DNA from: an uncultured Bacilli bacterium | GTDB lineage: Bacteria; Bacillota_I; Bacilli_A; RF39; UBA660 | Assembly: GCA_934130545.1 (NCBI GenBank) | Contig: CAKOYD010000007.1 | Coordinates: forward strand, 1 to 64,000 | Direction of reading: 5' to 3' | Length of the DNA stretch: 64,000 nucleotides | Part shown: positions 1 to 9,502 of the stretch, piece after piece | Position numbering within the stretch: the first letter of the stretch is position 1 | Layout of the letters: each line of letters opens with the position of its first letter | Notes under the pieces: generated by a model | Databases searched by the model: none | Told to the model about the DNA's origin: nothing | The model's input: only the letters and a program-made list of their open reading frames with translations | Position numbers and translations under genes: made by a program

Positions 1-60
1 ACCAAGACGCTAAAGCCTTGAAATATCAATAATATTATAAATATTATAAGTATTATAAAT

Positions 61-120
61 ATGGGAGTTCCTACAACTTGCGGTTCGGGTAAAAAGTATA
101 AGAATTGCTGTGGAAAATAA
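61..120 (+). pseudogene. SEC-C zinc-motif remnant
   Basis: The last 19 codons before the TAA at 118-120 read as a SEC-C tail (CGSGKKYKNCCGK), the zinc-binding end of SecA and of many unrelated proteins. The frame is closed upstream by a TGA at 19-21. The first cysteine of the usual CPC pair is replaced (PTTC instead of DPCPC). No RBS precedes the ATG at 61. It looks like the end of a decayed or frameshifted gene lying mostly outside the window. A sequencing frameshift is the alternative. Confidence 0.5.
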
Positions 121-315
121 GTATAAATAAAGAACTTGTGAGTTTTTTTGCTAATTACGATTTTTAGGTAATTATATCTCAAAAAAGGTGTTTAGATAAT
201 TTTTTAAATGTTTTGGTAGTTATTATGTGATAAATAATATTGTTAAGAATGTAGCAACAAAATATGCTATTGTATTCGTAAAAATAGTAAAAGATTAATA
301 ATAAATATAATTAAG

Positions 316-344
316 AAAAGGCTTATATAGGTTGGCCTTTTTTT
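316..344 (+). terminator. rho-independent terminator
   Basis: A 7-bp stem (AAAAGGC with GCCTTTT) and a 12-nt loop are followed by more T residues. It closes the decayed region 1-315. The rest of 121-480 holds no gene I can support, only a TATAAT at 454-459 that probably serves the next gene. Confidence 0.55.
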
Positions 345-481
345 GGTATTTAAAATTTGTAAACGTTATTATATATTCTTTTTTTATATCTACCACAAAA
401 TATTTTACACTATCGTCTTATTTTTTATAATGAGAAATAAGATTTTCATGTGATATAATTGAGTATGAAGTGGTGATTAAA

Positions 482-964
482 ATGAAATATGAAATAGTTG
501 AGGTAAAACAAGAAGATAAGGAAAAATTATATATGTTATTACAATATGCTTTATATGATGGTTCACAATATATTGATAATAATATAAATGATGATTGTAT
601 ATTTGAGTATAAATGGTTTGATAATTATTTTACGGATAATGATAGATATGCATACTTTATTAAAAGTGGAAGTACTTATGTTGGTATGGTTATGGTAAAC
701 GAAAATTTAAAGTTTAATAAAGATGGTAAGTGTATAGCAGAATTTTTAATAATGCCAAGATTTAGAAGAAGTCATATTGGTAAAAAAGTTGCTTATGAAA
801 TATTTGATAAATTTAAAGGTGATTGGGAAGTACAACCAATGGAAAATAATCCTGTTGCATACTCGTTTTGGAAAAGTGTTATATCTGAATATACAAATGG
901 TAATTATATAATTAAAAATGATGGAATAGAGGATGTATTTATTTTTAATAATGAGTGTGTATAG
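482..964 (+). CDS. GNAT-family N-acetyltransferase
   Basis: A 160-residue protein with the GNAT layout: an N-terminal helical part, a beta strand around AEFLIMP, then the acetyl-CoA loop RRSHIGKK and a helix, and near the end NPVAYSFWKS, the usual motif B. The loop keeps the second glycine of the Q/R-x-x-G-x-G/A motif but has His at the first, so cofactor binding may be atypical. I chose the ATG at 482 because GTGGTGAT lies just upstream and TATAAT (454-459) leaves only a short leader; GTG codons at 470 and 473 are alternatives. The substrate is unknown, and the next gene follows after 29 nt. Confidence 0.7.
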   Translation: MKYEIVEVKQEDKEKLYMLLQYALYDGSQYIDNNINDDCIFEYKWFDNYFTDNDRYAYFIKSGSTYVGMVMVNENLKFNKDGKCIAEFLIMPRFRRSHIGKKVAYEIFDKFKGDWEVQPMENNPVAYSFWKSVISEYTNGNYIIKNDGIEDVFIFNNECV

Positions 965-993
965 TGAAAGCTTTTTGTTAATGGAGGTAAATG

Positions 994-2415
994 ATGCAGA
1001 AGAAAAATAATATGATTGAAATGTTTAAAGGATATTTGGATTATTCTGATGAAGAATATAAGAATATATGGGAAAATTCAATAATAGTTGTAGATTCAAA
1101 CATTCTTTTAAATTTTTATAGATATTCTGAAAAGACAAGAAATAATATTTTTAAAATTTTAGAAAAATTGAAAGATAGATTGTGGATTCCATATCAAGTA
1201 GGAAAAGAGTTTTTTAATAATAAAAATAAAGTAATGGTTAATTCATATACTGAATATGATACATTAAATTCGGCATTACGTAAAAAAATTCAGGAAGCTA
1301 AAGAAGAAATAAATAAAAGAAAAAATAATCAATTAAATTGTAAAGCAGAAATAAATAATATTTTGGATACTAGTATGAAACAAATAGAAGAAATATTAAA
1401 TAATGAAAAAGTTGGTAAAATGCCAAAGTTTGAAAAGAATGCTATTGAACATAAAATGTTAGAACTTTTTAATAATTCAATTGGGGAAAGAATAGTTGAT
1501 GATGAATTTGAGAAAATAAAGAAAGAAGGAATTAGAAGGTTTGAAAAAGAAATACCACCAGGATATAAAGATGATCAAAAAGAGGAAAATGGAGATTATT
1601 ATATTTTTTATTCAATGATGAAAGAATCTAAGGCTAGAAAGAAAGATGTTATTTTTATAACTGATGATGTAAAAGAAGATTGGTTTAACATAATTAATGG
1701 TGAAAAGCATGGTGGAAGAAATGAGTTATTGAATGAATTTTATAAAGAGACTAATCAACTTCTAATTATATATACATCAGATGGTTTTATGGAAGCGTAT
1801 AATAAAAATTTAGGGAAATGTTTGGTAGATGAAACAACTATTAGTGAATTAAAGACTATTAGAAATATTAGAAATAAAGAACATCATAATTATTATAAAG
1901 ATTATATAGAGTTATTTCAAAATATTGATAGAGAAGAATTATTAAGAATTATTAGAACATTTATACAAAAAATGGATCTTCCATATTCAGATAAAGAAAA
2001 ATTATCTAATGATTTAAGAACTATAAAACATTATAATTATTATAATTCTGATTTAGCAGATAAAAAGTTGAAAATATTAATTGATAATATAACTGATTAT
2101 ATTAAAAATAAATATGGTGAAAATACTGATTATAATAGTAGGTATAGTGAAATATATCAAGATTATATATTATCTTTAAAGAATTTAAGATCAAGAACTT
2201 CTCAAATAGAACTGAATAGATTATTAATAGTAATAATAAAAGGACATTTAGAATATCTTTCAAGACATTCTAGTGCAGAAAATGATTATATGTCTCATAA
2301 ACTTCAAAGTTTATTATTAGAATTATCTGAAATTACAGAAAATGGTAATCATTATAATAAAAGACATATTATTGAACAATTGGATAGTATAATAGGTGAT
2401 AAAAATTTGGTATAA
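994..2415 (+). CDS. PIN-like domain nuclease (PIN_8/DUF4935 type)
   Basis: The first half carries the PIN-like fold of the DUF4935/PIN_8 group: IVVDSNILLNFYRYS gives the first metal-binding Asp, LWIPYQVGKEFF supplies the conserved PYQV-x-x-EF motif, and VIFITDDVKEDWF near residue 225 gives the acidic C-terminal cluster. Residues about 90-150 are a Lys/Glu-rich helical insertion. The C-terminal 200 residues are helical, without a family I recognise. Such proteins are probable Mg-dependent RNases, often found in defence-type neighbourhoods; the target is unknown. GGAGG at 983-987 lies 6 nt before the ATG at 994 and only 3 nt before the ATG at 991, so I prefer 994. Confidence 0.75.
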   Translation: MQKKNNMIEMFKGYLDYSDEEYKNIWENSIIVVDSNILLNFYRYSEKTRNNIFKILEKLKDRLWIPYQVGKEFFNNKNKVMVNSYTEYDTLNSALRKKIQEAKEEINKRKNNQLNCKAEINNILDTSMKQIEEILNNEKVGKMPKFEKNAIEHKMLELFNNSIGERIVDDEFEKIKKEGIRRFEKEIPPGYKDDQKEENGDYYIFYSMMKESKARKKDVIFITDDVKEDWFNIINGEKHGGRNELLNEFYKETNQLLIIYTSDGFMEAYNKNLGKCLVDETTISELKTIRNIRNKEHHNYYKDYIELFQNIDREELLRIIRTFIQKMDLPYSDKEKLSNDLRTIKHYNYYNSDLADKKLKILIDNITDYIKNKYGENTDYNSRYSEIYQDYILSLKNLRSRTSQIELNRLLIVIIKGHLEYLSRHSSAENDYMSHKLQSLLLELSEITENGNHYNKRHIIEQLDSIIGDKNLV

Positions 2416-2479
2416 ATTAGTATATTTTATATGTTAATAATATGTATATATGATATACTATCTTTAAGAGAGTGATATA

Positions 2480-4384
2480 ATGGATAGTAATAAAAAAAGA
2501 GAAGTAGTTAATTTAAGTAAGGGCGATTTTATAGACTTTTTATGTAATGATAATAAAGGGGAAATTCTTCAAGTATTTGATGATGAAGGTATTAGTTATT
2601 TAAAACAATATGGTGATATTGAAGGTAGAATAGCATATATTTTAAGTTGGTCTAAATACGCGAGTCTATTATTTTATAATAAAAACTTTATAGATTTGTT
2701 TTTAAATACTGATATTTCTAGTTATTATGCAACACTTTCGGTATTAGATAGTAATGTATGTGATTTAATTATAAATAGATGTTTTGAACTTAATAAAGAT
2801 GTTGACTATATAAGTAAGTTAATTAGTTATTTTAGTAAAGATTATCAGTTAAAATTTATTGATAGATTTGATTATCCTAATGATTTAATATATGAAATGT
2901 TTAAAAGAAACCCTGAGTTAGTTGGTAAAAAAATAATTGAAAAATATAATATAGATTTATTATCACATAATATATCAATTAGAAGAGTAGTTGCTGCTGG
3001 AAAAGAGTTAGCATTTAAAGATATGGCTAAAAGAAATGAAGCTTCATATATTAGTGGTGATGTAGCAACTTTTTATTTATCAACTGATTTACTTAATAAG
3101 AATGTTGCAGAACATTTATGGAATAGTTTAAACGTATATGAATATAGATTTTTAATTAGTGATACTTATTATTGTGGAGATCCTTCTGTTTTAAATAAGT
3201 ATGCTAAGATAAAAGAGGAAGAACTTATATTAAGTGATAATTATGTAGAACCTTTTAAAAGTATAATAGATATGATTTCAAAGTTATATAATTTAGACGT
3301 TAATTCAGATCAGTTTTATAATATTATTATAGAGTTAAATAAGAAATCATTTATGTTTGGTAATAAATATTTAGAGTTTAGAACATTTTTAATTAATAGA
3401 CAGTTTGATAAAGCTATAATGTTAGTAAATAAATTAGTAAATGAGAAGAAATCTGACTACATAATAGATTATCATTTTGAAGAAAATTATTATAATATTA
3501 TGTATGATTTAAGAGAGTTATTGGATTTTTATTATGCTGGTAATATAAGTATTCCAGAAGACAGATTATATCTTTATCAGCAAATAGCAAATATAGATAA
3601 TTTGTCAGAACAAGAAAAAGTAGAATTACATAAAAAACTAAAGAATTATAATATGATGGAAGTATTTTATGATGATATGGCTTTTGCTAGAAAGATGGTT
3701 AGAGAAGCTTTAAAAGATTATGCAATGGTTAAAGATGAATTAGATAATTATAAAGATGATGAACTATCACAAAAATATGGTGTTGATGTTTATAATATTG
3801 AAGATAATCCATTTTTTGCACTTGTTAAGACTGGGATAAGGTCAGATGATAAGTTACCTGTTGGACACTCTTATTCGTTAGTTGGTAATGGTTGTATATC
3901 TGTTTTTGGTGGGGCATATAATTCAGATACTTTTGTTTATGATTCGGCTGATTTAAATCCAGAACAAGTTGTTCATATATTTCCGAGAGATTCTTTTACA
4001 ATGTATAAACCATTTAGTTTTGCTGATAAAGCAACAAATAGAGTAGAGCAGTTAATAATGCCTGATGAAATGTTATACGAGAGTAAACTTTATAATGAAA
4101 TATTAATATTAGAACAGGGTAGAGAACAAACTGATATAGATTCTAGAATACCTAAATTAAAAAGAATTGCTTTATATTGCGTTGATCAAATAACTAGTAA
4201 AGATGTTGAAGTTGCTAAGGTACATAATGTTGGAATAATGCTTATTAATTCTAAAAAGTTTAATAAAGGTATAGAAATGTCTGCTAGTGTATATAGACAT
4301 TTTTGTAGAGATAATTATCAAGAATATAAGTATATCCAAAATGGTAATTATAATGAAGTTGAAGAGCATAGAAAGAATAGATAG
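2480..4384 (+). CDS. large hypothetical protein (634 aa)
   Basis: No family is recognised with confidence. There is no signal peptide or membrane segment, so it is probably cytoplasmic. Residues 1-430 are mostly helical, with Asp/Asn/Tyr-rich composition. The last 200 residues look like a globular domain: it contains GHSYSLVGNGCISVFGGAY, then VVHIFPRDSFTMY, and ends with an alpha/beta stretch RIALYCVDQITSKDVEVAK. The His-Ser pair and the later conserved-looking Asp/Arg residues could be catalytic, but this is inference. The ATG at 2480 follows AGAGAGTGATATA. It lies between the PIN and NERD nuclease genes, separated from each by 60-85 nt containing probable promoter -10 elements. Confidence 0.6.
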   Translation: MDSNKKREVVNLSKGDFIDFLCNDNKGEILQVFDDEGISYLKQYGDIEGRIAYILSWSKYASLLFYNKNFIDLFLNTDISSYYATLSVLDSNVCDLIINRCFELNKDVDYISKLISYFSKDYQLKFIDRFDYPNDLIYEMFKRNPELVGKKIIEKYNIDLLSHNISIRRVVAAGKELAFKDMAKRNEASYISGDVATFYLSTDLLNKNVAEHLWNSLNVYEYRFLISDTYYCGDPSVLNKYAKIKEEELILSDNYVEPFKSIIDMISKLYNLDVNSDQFYNIIIELNKKSFMFGNKYLEFRTFLINRQFDKAIMLVNKLVNEKKSDYIIDYHFEENYYNIMYDLRELLDFYYAGNISIPEDRLYLYQQIANIDNLSEQEKVELHKKLKNYNMMEVFYDDMAFARKMVREALKDYAMVKDELDNYKDDELSQKYGVDVYNIEDNPFFALVKTGIRSDDKLPVGHSYSLVGNGCISVFGGAYNSDTFVYDSADLNPEQVVHIFPRDSFTMYKPFSFADKATNRVEQLIMPDEMLYESKLYNEILILEQGREQTDIDSRIPKLKRIALYCVDQITSKDVEVAKVHNVGIMLINSKKFNKGIEMSASVYRHFCRDNYQEYKYIQNGNYNEVEEHRKNR

Positions 4385-4467
4385 AGTTATGAGATATATT
4401 ATATTTGGGATATAATGTATCTTTTTTAATGGTATGTTATGGTATAATTTAATTGGAGTTGATAGTT

Positions 4468-5427
4468 ATGGGTATAGTAGATAGTTTATTTGATACATTT
4501 AGAGAGACTGTTTTTGTTAAAGAAGATAGTAATTTAGAGAAGCAAGTTGCTATGTTAAAAGATATACAAAAAAATAATAAATCTTTAGAGATAGCAAGAG
4601 ATATAAAATTATTAGAACTTGGTATAAAGGGGGAGAATGAGATTAGTTATGAACTTAAGAATGCTAATCTTGGATTATATGTATTAAGAGATGTTACTAT
4701 TGAGTATGGTGATAGTAGAGCACAGATAGATTATGTAATAATATCGAAAGGATATACTTATCTAGTTGAATGTAAAAATCTTATAGGTAATATTTACGTT
4801 GATAGTAGTGGACAATTTCAAAGAGAATATGAGTTTAATGGTAAGAAGATAAGAGAATCAATTTATTCTCCATATACACAAGCAATGAGGCATAAAGATA
4901 TTTTAAAGAAAAGATGGATAAGCAGAAATAATAAATTATTAGTAGCTATACGTGAGAAGTATTTTGATAGTATGTGGTATAAACCTTTAGTAGTACTTGC
5001 TAATTCTAAATCAATATTAGATGTAAGAAGAGCACCTAAGGAAGTAAGAGATAATACAATAAGAGTTGATCAATTAGTTAAGTATATAGAAAATGATCTT
5101 AAACATTATGATAAAGATTCATTAACTAGTAAAAAGAATATGGAATTGGCAGTAAAGAATTGGTTAGATATAAATATTGATGAGTATAATGATATAAGTA
5201 GTAAATATAAAGTTAAGGATAAAGATATATTAATTAACAAATTAAAAGAGTTTAGAACAAGTAAGTCTAAGAGTATGAATGTTCCAGCATATTATGTTTT
5301 TAATGATAATGAATTAAATATACTAGTTGATAAGATGCCTAAAGATATAGAAGAATTAAAAGAAATATTATCACCAATAAAGATTAAGTGTCATGGGGAA
5401 GAAATATTAAAAATTATTAATGAGTAG
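4468..5427 (+). CDS. NERD (nuclease-related) domain protein
   Basis: A 319-residue protein. Residues about 50-150 match NERD, a restriction-endonuclease-like fold: GIKGENEISYEL, then QIDYVIISKGYTYLVECKN with the D...E-x-K catalytic triad (the D of IDY, and E and K of ECKN), followed by a strand and YSPYTQAMRHK. It probably binds or cuts nucleic acid; the biological target is unknown. The C-terminal half is charged and helical. TATAAT at 4443-4448 and GGAG at 4455-4458 place the start at the ATG at 4468; in-frame codons upstream lie inside the promoter. Confidence 0.8.
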   Translation: MGIVDSLFDTFRETVFVKEDSNLEKQVAMLKDIQKNNKSLEIARDIKLLELGIKGENEISYELKNANLGLYVLRDVTIEYGDSRAQIDYVIISKGYTYLVECKNLIGNIYVDSSGQFQREYEFNGKKIRESIYSPYTQAMRHKDILKKRWISRNNKLLVAIREKYFDSMWYKPLVVLANSKSILDVRRAPKEVRDNTIRVDQLVKYIENDLKHYDKDSLTSKKNMELAVKNWLDINIDEYNDISSKYKVKDKDILINKLKEFRTSKSKSMNVPAYYVFNDNELNILVDKMPKDIEELKEILSPIKIKCHGEEILKIINE

Positions 5428-5486
5428 TTATATTTATTGACATTAGATATAGAATAGTTATAATTAAATTGAAAGGATATGATAGG

Positions 5487-5954
5487 ATGAATAATAATTT
5501 AGTAGTATATTTTTCTTGTAGTGGTGAGACTAAGAAGGTATCTGAGGAACTTAAAAGTGTATTAAATTGCGATATATTTGAGATAGTTCCGGATACATTA
5601 TATACAGATAGAGATTTAGATTGGAATGATAAGAATAGTCGTTCAACAGTAGAGATGGATGATGAAAGTTGTCGACCAAGAATAAGAAATAGAATTGATA
5701 ATATAGATAAGTATGATACTATTTATTTAGGTTTTCCTATATGGTGGTATACAGCACCTAGAATAATAAATACTTTTTTAGAGAGTTATGATTTTAGTAA
5801 TAAGAAGGTAATTTTATATTGTACTTCAGGTGGTAGTTCAATTGATAAGACTTATAATGATTTAAAGGATAGTTATCCTAATATAGATTTTATAAAGGGT
5901 AGTAGATTATATAGTAATAGTGATATAGATAGTTTTGTTAATAGTGTAAAGTAG
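5487..5954 (+). CDS. flavodoxin-like protein
   Basis: A 155-residue single-domain protein that starts with the FMN phosphate loop: LVVYFSCSGETKKV has the S/T-x-S/T-G-x-T pattern. It continues with YDTIYLGFPIWWYTAPRII, the 50s loop that packs against the flavin, and ILYCTSGGSS at the 90s loop. It resembles the Flavodoxin_4 group of small electron carriers or quinone reductase-like proteins. The start is the ATG at 5487, with AAAGGA nine bases upstream; the longer reading adds only a few codons without an RBS. Confidence 0.85.
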   Translation: MNNNLVVYFSCSGETKKVSEELKSVLNCDIFEIVPDTLYTDRDLDWNDKNSRSTVEMDDESCRPRIRNRIDNIDKYDTIYLGFPIWWYTAPRIINTFLESYDFSNKKVILYCTSGGSSIDKTYNDLKDSYPNIDFIKGSRLYSNSDIDSFVNSVK

Positions 5955-5969
5955 GTATAAGGAGTTATT

Positions 5970-6224
5970 ATGAGAGAAGTAAAGATTAAAGGCATATATA
6001 AACATTTTAAGGGGGACTATTATATAGTAGAGGATATTGCTAACGATTCAGAAACTTGTAAGAAAGTAGTTGTATATCGAGCATTGTATGGTGATGGACA
6101 ATTATGGGTAAGACCAATAGATTCTTTTTTGAGTGAAGTAGATCATGAGAAGTATCCTAATGTTAAACAGAAATATCGTTTAGAATTACAGAGTATTGAT
6201 AGTGTAGCAAAATTATTTAAGTAA
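5970..6224 (+). CDS. DUF1653 family protein
   Basis: An 84-residue protein that carries the whole DUF1653 signature: IYKHFKGDYY, then SETCKKVVVYRALYGDG and LWVRPIDSFLSEV. Members are small cytoplasmic proteins of unknown function found across bacteria. It starts 15 nt after the flavodoxin gene with TAAGGAG upstream, so the two are probably cotranscribed. Confidence 0.88.
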   Translation: MREVKIKGIYKHFKGDYYIVEDIANDSETCKKVVVYRALYGDGQLWVRPIDSFLSEVDHEKYPNVKQKYRLELQSIDSVAKLFK

Positions 6225-6301
6225 AGGTACATTAAATAGTATCTTTTTTCTTTTTGGTTGTGTTATAATTATAGTAGATAGATGGCTAAAGGAGAGTAAG
6301 G

Positions 6302-6994
6302 ATGAATAATAAGAGGTTAATGATTAAACTTAGTGGAGAGGCATTAAGTGGTAGTAAAGGTTTTGGTATTGATAATGATGTGGTAGAAGATATTTGTAAG
6401 AAGATAATAAAACTTCATAACTATTATCAAATAGTAATAGTAGTAGGTGGAGGTAATTATTGGCGTGGAAGAACTAATCGCCGTATGGATAGAGTACGTG
6501 CGGATAATATTGGGATGCTTGCTACTAATATGAATAGTTTAGTATTACAAGATAAGTTTATAGAACTTGGAGAAAAGGTTGTGGTACAGAGTGCTATTGA
6601 AATGAATAAGATTATTAAGTTTGTAAATATCGATGATGCTATTGAGAGTATTAATAATGGTAGTATTGTAATATTTGGTGGTGGAACGGGTAATCCTTTA
6701 TTCTCAACTGATACAGCAGCAGCTATTAGAGCAATTGAAACTAAATGTGATATTATGGTTAAACTTACTAATGTTGATGGGGTATATACTGATGATCCAA
6801 GAATTAACTCTAATGCGAGAAAATATAGTACTATTAGTTATGATGAAATTATAATAAATGATTTAAAGGTACTTGATATGGAATGTTGTTCTTTGTGTAA
6901 GAATAATAGAATGCCTATAATAGTTTGTGATATATCAGATGATAGTATTAATAAACTATGTAATAGAGAAGTTTGTGGAACAATAATTAGATAA
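6302..6994 (+). CDS. pyrH: UMP kinase
   Basis: Phosphorylates UMP to UDP in pyrimidine nucleotide synthesis; it belongs to the amino-acid kinase fold and forms hexamers. Visible marks: LMIKLSGEALSG at the N-terminus, VVGGGNYWRGR (phosphate-binding glycine loop), RADNIGMLATNMNSL, VIFGGGTGNPLFSTDTAA (UMP/ATP site) and KLTNVDGVYTDDPR. The length of 230 aa is slightly below the usual 235-245. The gene is not in the usual tsf-pyrH-frr cluster; it stands alone after DUF1653. GGAGAG precedes the start. Confidence 0.95.
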   Translation: MNNKRLMIKLSGEALSGSKGFGIDNDVVEDICKKIIKLHNYYQIVIVVGGGNYWRGRTNRRMDRVRADNIGMLATNMNSLVLQDKFIELGEKVVVQSAIEMNKIIKFVNIDDAIESINNGSIVIFGGGTGNPLFSTDTAAAIRAIETKCDIMVKLTNVDGVYTDDPRINSNARKYSTISYDEIIINDLKVLDMECCSLCKNNRMPIIVCDISDDSINKLCNREVCGTIIR

Positions 6995-7001
6995 TAAAAA
7001 G

Positions 7002-7032
7002 AACACTTTTATAAGAATATAGAAGTGTTTTA
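7002..7032 (+). terminator. hairpin after pyrH
   Basis: The stem AACACTT with AAGTGTT (7 bp) closes a 14-nt loop and has a broken T tail. It lies just after the pyrH stop and before the next promoter. Confidence 0.5.
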
Positions 7033-7038
7033 ATATAC

Positions 7039-7067
7039 TTGACAAAAGCGAATAAATGTACTATAAT
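7039..7067 (+). promoter_or_regulatory. sigma-70-type promoter
   Basis: TTGACA at 7039-7044, a 17-bp spacer and TATAAT at 7062-7067: a perfect consensus promoter. It drives the small anchored protein at 7093. Confidence 0.85.
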
Positions 7068-7092
7068 ATGCAACTAATTAAGGGGGTTATTT

Positions 7093-7584
7093 ATGAAGAA
7101 ATTAGTTGAGGATATAGTTTTAATTTGTGTACTTTGTATAGTTACAGTGGTATGTAGAAAAATAGTTATAGATAAAATTAATAGTAATGATATAGGTATT
7201 GTTAATCAAGTAGCATATGATGTAGATGTAGAATCTAATAATGATATGTTATATTTAATGACTGATGAGTATGCGAGAAATGATATGGTAGCGGATAATA
7301 TTAAGATTAGTAATAATTCTAATAATAGAAGTGATTATAAATTATATTTAAGACTTGATAATAATTCGACATTAGATGATGATTCACTTAAAGTTTTAGT
7401 AAATGATAAGGAATATAAATTAAGTGATTTATATGATTATGAAGTGGATGGTTATAGATATTATTATATTTATAATGATGAGATAGATAAGGTAGATAAT
7501 ATATCATTTAAGTTATGGTTATCTAATAGTTTAGTAGATGATATAGTGGGAGATAGTTTGATATATTCATTTGTAGTTATATAG
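7093..7584 (+). CDS. membrane-anchored small extracellular protein
   Basis: 163 residues. Residues 7-25 form one hydrophobic helix, followed by an Asp/Asn/Tyr-rich exported domain with alternating strand patterns (YKLYLRLDNN, ISFKLWLSN). The domain architecture resembles the TasA/camelysin-like proteins elsewhere in this window, which also end with a xxLWL strand, but it lacks the GATFAYF-type cleavage region. The function is unknown. AGGGGG precedes the start, and a consensus promoter suggests strong expression. Confidence 0.6.
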   Translation: MKKLVEDIVLICVLCIVTVVCRKIVIDKINSNDIGIVNQVAYDVDVESNNDMLYLMTDEYARNDMVADNIKISNNSNNRSDYKLYLRLDNNSTLDDDSLKVLVNDKEYKLSDLYDYEVDGYRYYYIYNDEIDKVDNISFKLWLSNSLVDDIVGDSLIYSFVVI

Positions 7585-7591
7585 ATAGATA

Positions 7592-7629
7592 TAAAAAAAT
7601 TATACTTTTTACGGTATAATCTTTTTTTA
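7592..7629. terminator. bidirectional terminator
   Basis: An A-rich arm, ATTATAC, a short loop, GTATAAT and a T run. It lies between the convergent genes at 7093-7584 (+) and the RNase J gene (-) and reads as an intrinsic terminator on both strands. Confidence 0.65.
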
Positions 7630-9306
7630 TTGTTTACTATAGTTTTTAATATCCATAATTATAGGGAGAATGATTGGTATTCTTCCTGTTTTTTCTGATA
7701 AAAATGGAAGTAATTCATTTATTAAATCAGTTTTTAAGTCATTAAAATTACAACTTTTTTCCGCTAATTTTTGATTAATAACTTTTTCAGATATTTTTTG
7801 AATTTGTCTAATTATATCTTCGTTTTCATTTACTAAGATGTATCCTCTAGTAGTTATAATTGGTGTTGATAATAGTTTTTTATTAGTGGAATCTAGGTTA
7901 ATAATTATTGCTAGAATACCATTATTAGACATCAATATTCTATCTTTAATAACGACGTTTCCAACATCACCAACTCTAGAACCATCAACATAGACATTAT
8001 CGGCTTGAACTTTACCGCTTTTCTTAATACTTGTTTTGCTTATTGATAGGACATCACCGTTCTCTAAGACAAAAGTATTATTTTTATTCATGCCACATTC
8101 ACATGCTAGGTCAGTGTGTTGTTTTAGCATACGATATTCACCATGATATGGTGCAAAATATTCAGGGTTAAATAGTCTTAGCATTAATTTTAATTCATCT
8201 TGATTACCATGTCCTGATGAGTGAATATCAACTGATGAATTAGTATATACTTTAACACCCTTTAAATATAATTTATTTATTGTATTGGCAACCGAGCTAG
8301 TATTACCTGGTATTGGAGAAGATGAGAATATTACGATATCATCAGGTATTAATTTTATTTGTTTATGAGAACCATTAGCTATTCTAGATAAAGCGGCTAG
8401 GGGTTCACCTTGGCTACCTGTACATAGTAAACATACTTCTTGTGGTTTTAATCTATTAGCTTCTTCAGCAGTAATAATTATTTTCTTATCTTTTATATAA
8501 CCATATTTAAGTGCTATCTCTACTGATGTTTCCATGCTTCTACCAAATAGGGCTACTTTGCGATGATTTTCTTTACATGTTTCTATTATATGTTTTAATC
8601 TATATATATTAGAAGCAAATGTTGCTAAGATAATACGTTTATTTCTATTGTTAGCAAATATTTCTGCTAAGTTTTCATCAACTTTAGATTCACTAATACT
8701 TGTTCCTTCTTGCATAGCATTAGTAGAATCACTCATTAATAGTTTAACGCCTCTTTTTCCTATTTCAGCCATTTTATGAATATCAGCAACAGGACCAATT
8801 GGTGTTAAATCAAATTTGAAGTCACCAGTCATAACTATTATTCCATTAGGAGTAGTTATAGCAATACCATGAGAATCAGGTATAGAGTGGGTAGTTCTAA
8901 AGAACTCTATAGTAAAATATTTTGTTTTAACAATTTTGTTTTCATCATAAACAACAATATTTTTGTATTTAATATTTCTTTCTTCTAATTTTTTATCGAT
9001 TAAGGCTTTGGCTTGGTTAGGAGCATATATTTTAGGAATATTAACGCTTTGTAATAAAAATGGTATTCCGCCTATATGATCTTCATGGCCATGTGTTATG
9101 AATAAGCCTTTTATTTTATCTTCGTTTTCTTTTAAAAATGTATAGTCAGGTATTACATAATCAATACCTAGTAAATCGTCTTCAGGAAACATTACACCGG
9201 CATCAACAATAATTATTTCATTATTATGCATGACACAGTACATGTTTTTACCTATTTCTCCTAGGCCACCTAAAGCAAATACTTTTGTTAGCATTTCTTT
9301 TTTCAT
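7627..9306 (-). CDS. rnj: ribonuclease J
   Basis: A metallo-beta-lactamase/beta-CASP exo- and endoribonuclease for mRNA decay and rRNA processing. Zinc motif HGHEDHIGG (around residue 74), then MTGDFKFD, SDSTNAMQEGTS and SSGHGNQDELK, which belong to the beta-CASP part. The C-terminal domain is present; 559 aa equals the usual length. LFGRSMETSVEIA and ILLCTGSQGEP-like motifs fit RNase J rather than other MBL enzymes. AAAGGATGAT lies before the ATG. I cannot tell J1 from J2, so no letter is given. Confidence 0.94.
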   Translation of the reverse strand: MKKEMLTKVFALGGLGEIGKNMYCVMHNNEIIIVDAGVMFPEDDLLGIDYVIPDYTFLKENEDKIKGLFITHGHEDHIGGIPFLLQSVNIPKIYAPNQAKALIDKKLEERNIKYKNIVVYDENKIVKTKYFTIEFFRTTHSIPDSHGIAITTPNGIIVMTGDFKFDLTPIGPVADIHKMAEIGKRGVKLLMSDSTNAMQEGTSISESKVDENLAEIFANNRNKRIILATFASNIYRLKHIIETCKENHRKVALFGRSMETSVEIALKYGYIKDKKIIITAEEANRLKPQEVCLLCTGSQGEPLAALSRIANGSHKQIKLIPDDIVIFSSSPIPGNTSSVANTINKLYLKGVKVYTNSSVDIHSSGHGNQDELKLMLRLFNPEYFAPYHGEYRMLKQHTDLACECGMNKNNTFVLENGDVLSISKTSIKKSGKVQADNVYVDGSRVGDVGNVVIKDRILMSNNGILAIIINLDSTNKKLLSTPIITTRGYILVNENEDIIRQIQKISEKVINQKLAEKSCNFNDLKTDLINELLPFLSEKTGRIPIILPIIMDIKNYSKQ

Positions 9307-9362
9307 TTGATCATCCTTTCTTTTTTTACTATATTATTCAAAAGAATTTCACTCGCTTTAAC

Positions 9363-9391
9363 ATTATAGCATAAATTATTTTATTTGTCTA
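9363..9391 (-). promoter_or_regulatory. promoter of the RNase J gene
   Basis: On the minus strand TAGACA (9391-9386), a 17-bp spacer and TATAAT (9368-9363), with a TG one base before the -10. It lies about 57 nt upstream of the RNase J start. Confidence 0.7.
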
Positions 9392-9502
9392 ATAGTGTTT
9401 TTAAAGTTAGTATATTTTATATAATTATATTTAAAAATAGTTCCTTTTTATGTACAGATATATTTTTAATTACTATATTATTAATAGATAGGGGGTGAAT
9501 TT

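Noticed and set aside
240..300. 23-codon GTG frame before the first terminator
   Set aside because: No RBS and no recognisable sequence.
7605..7621. TATAAT at 7615 as a promoter on the plus strand
   Set aside because: It is one arm of the hairpin between convergent genes, and no plus-strand gene follows.
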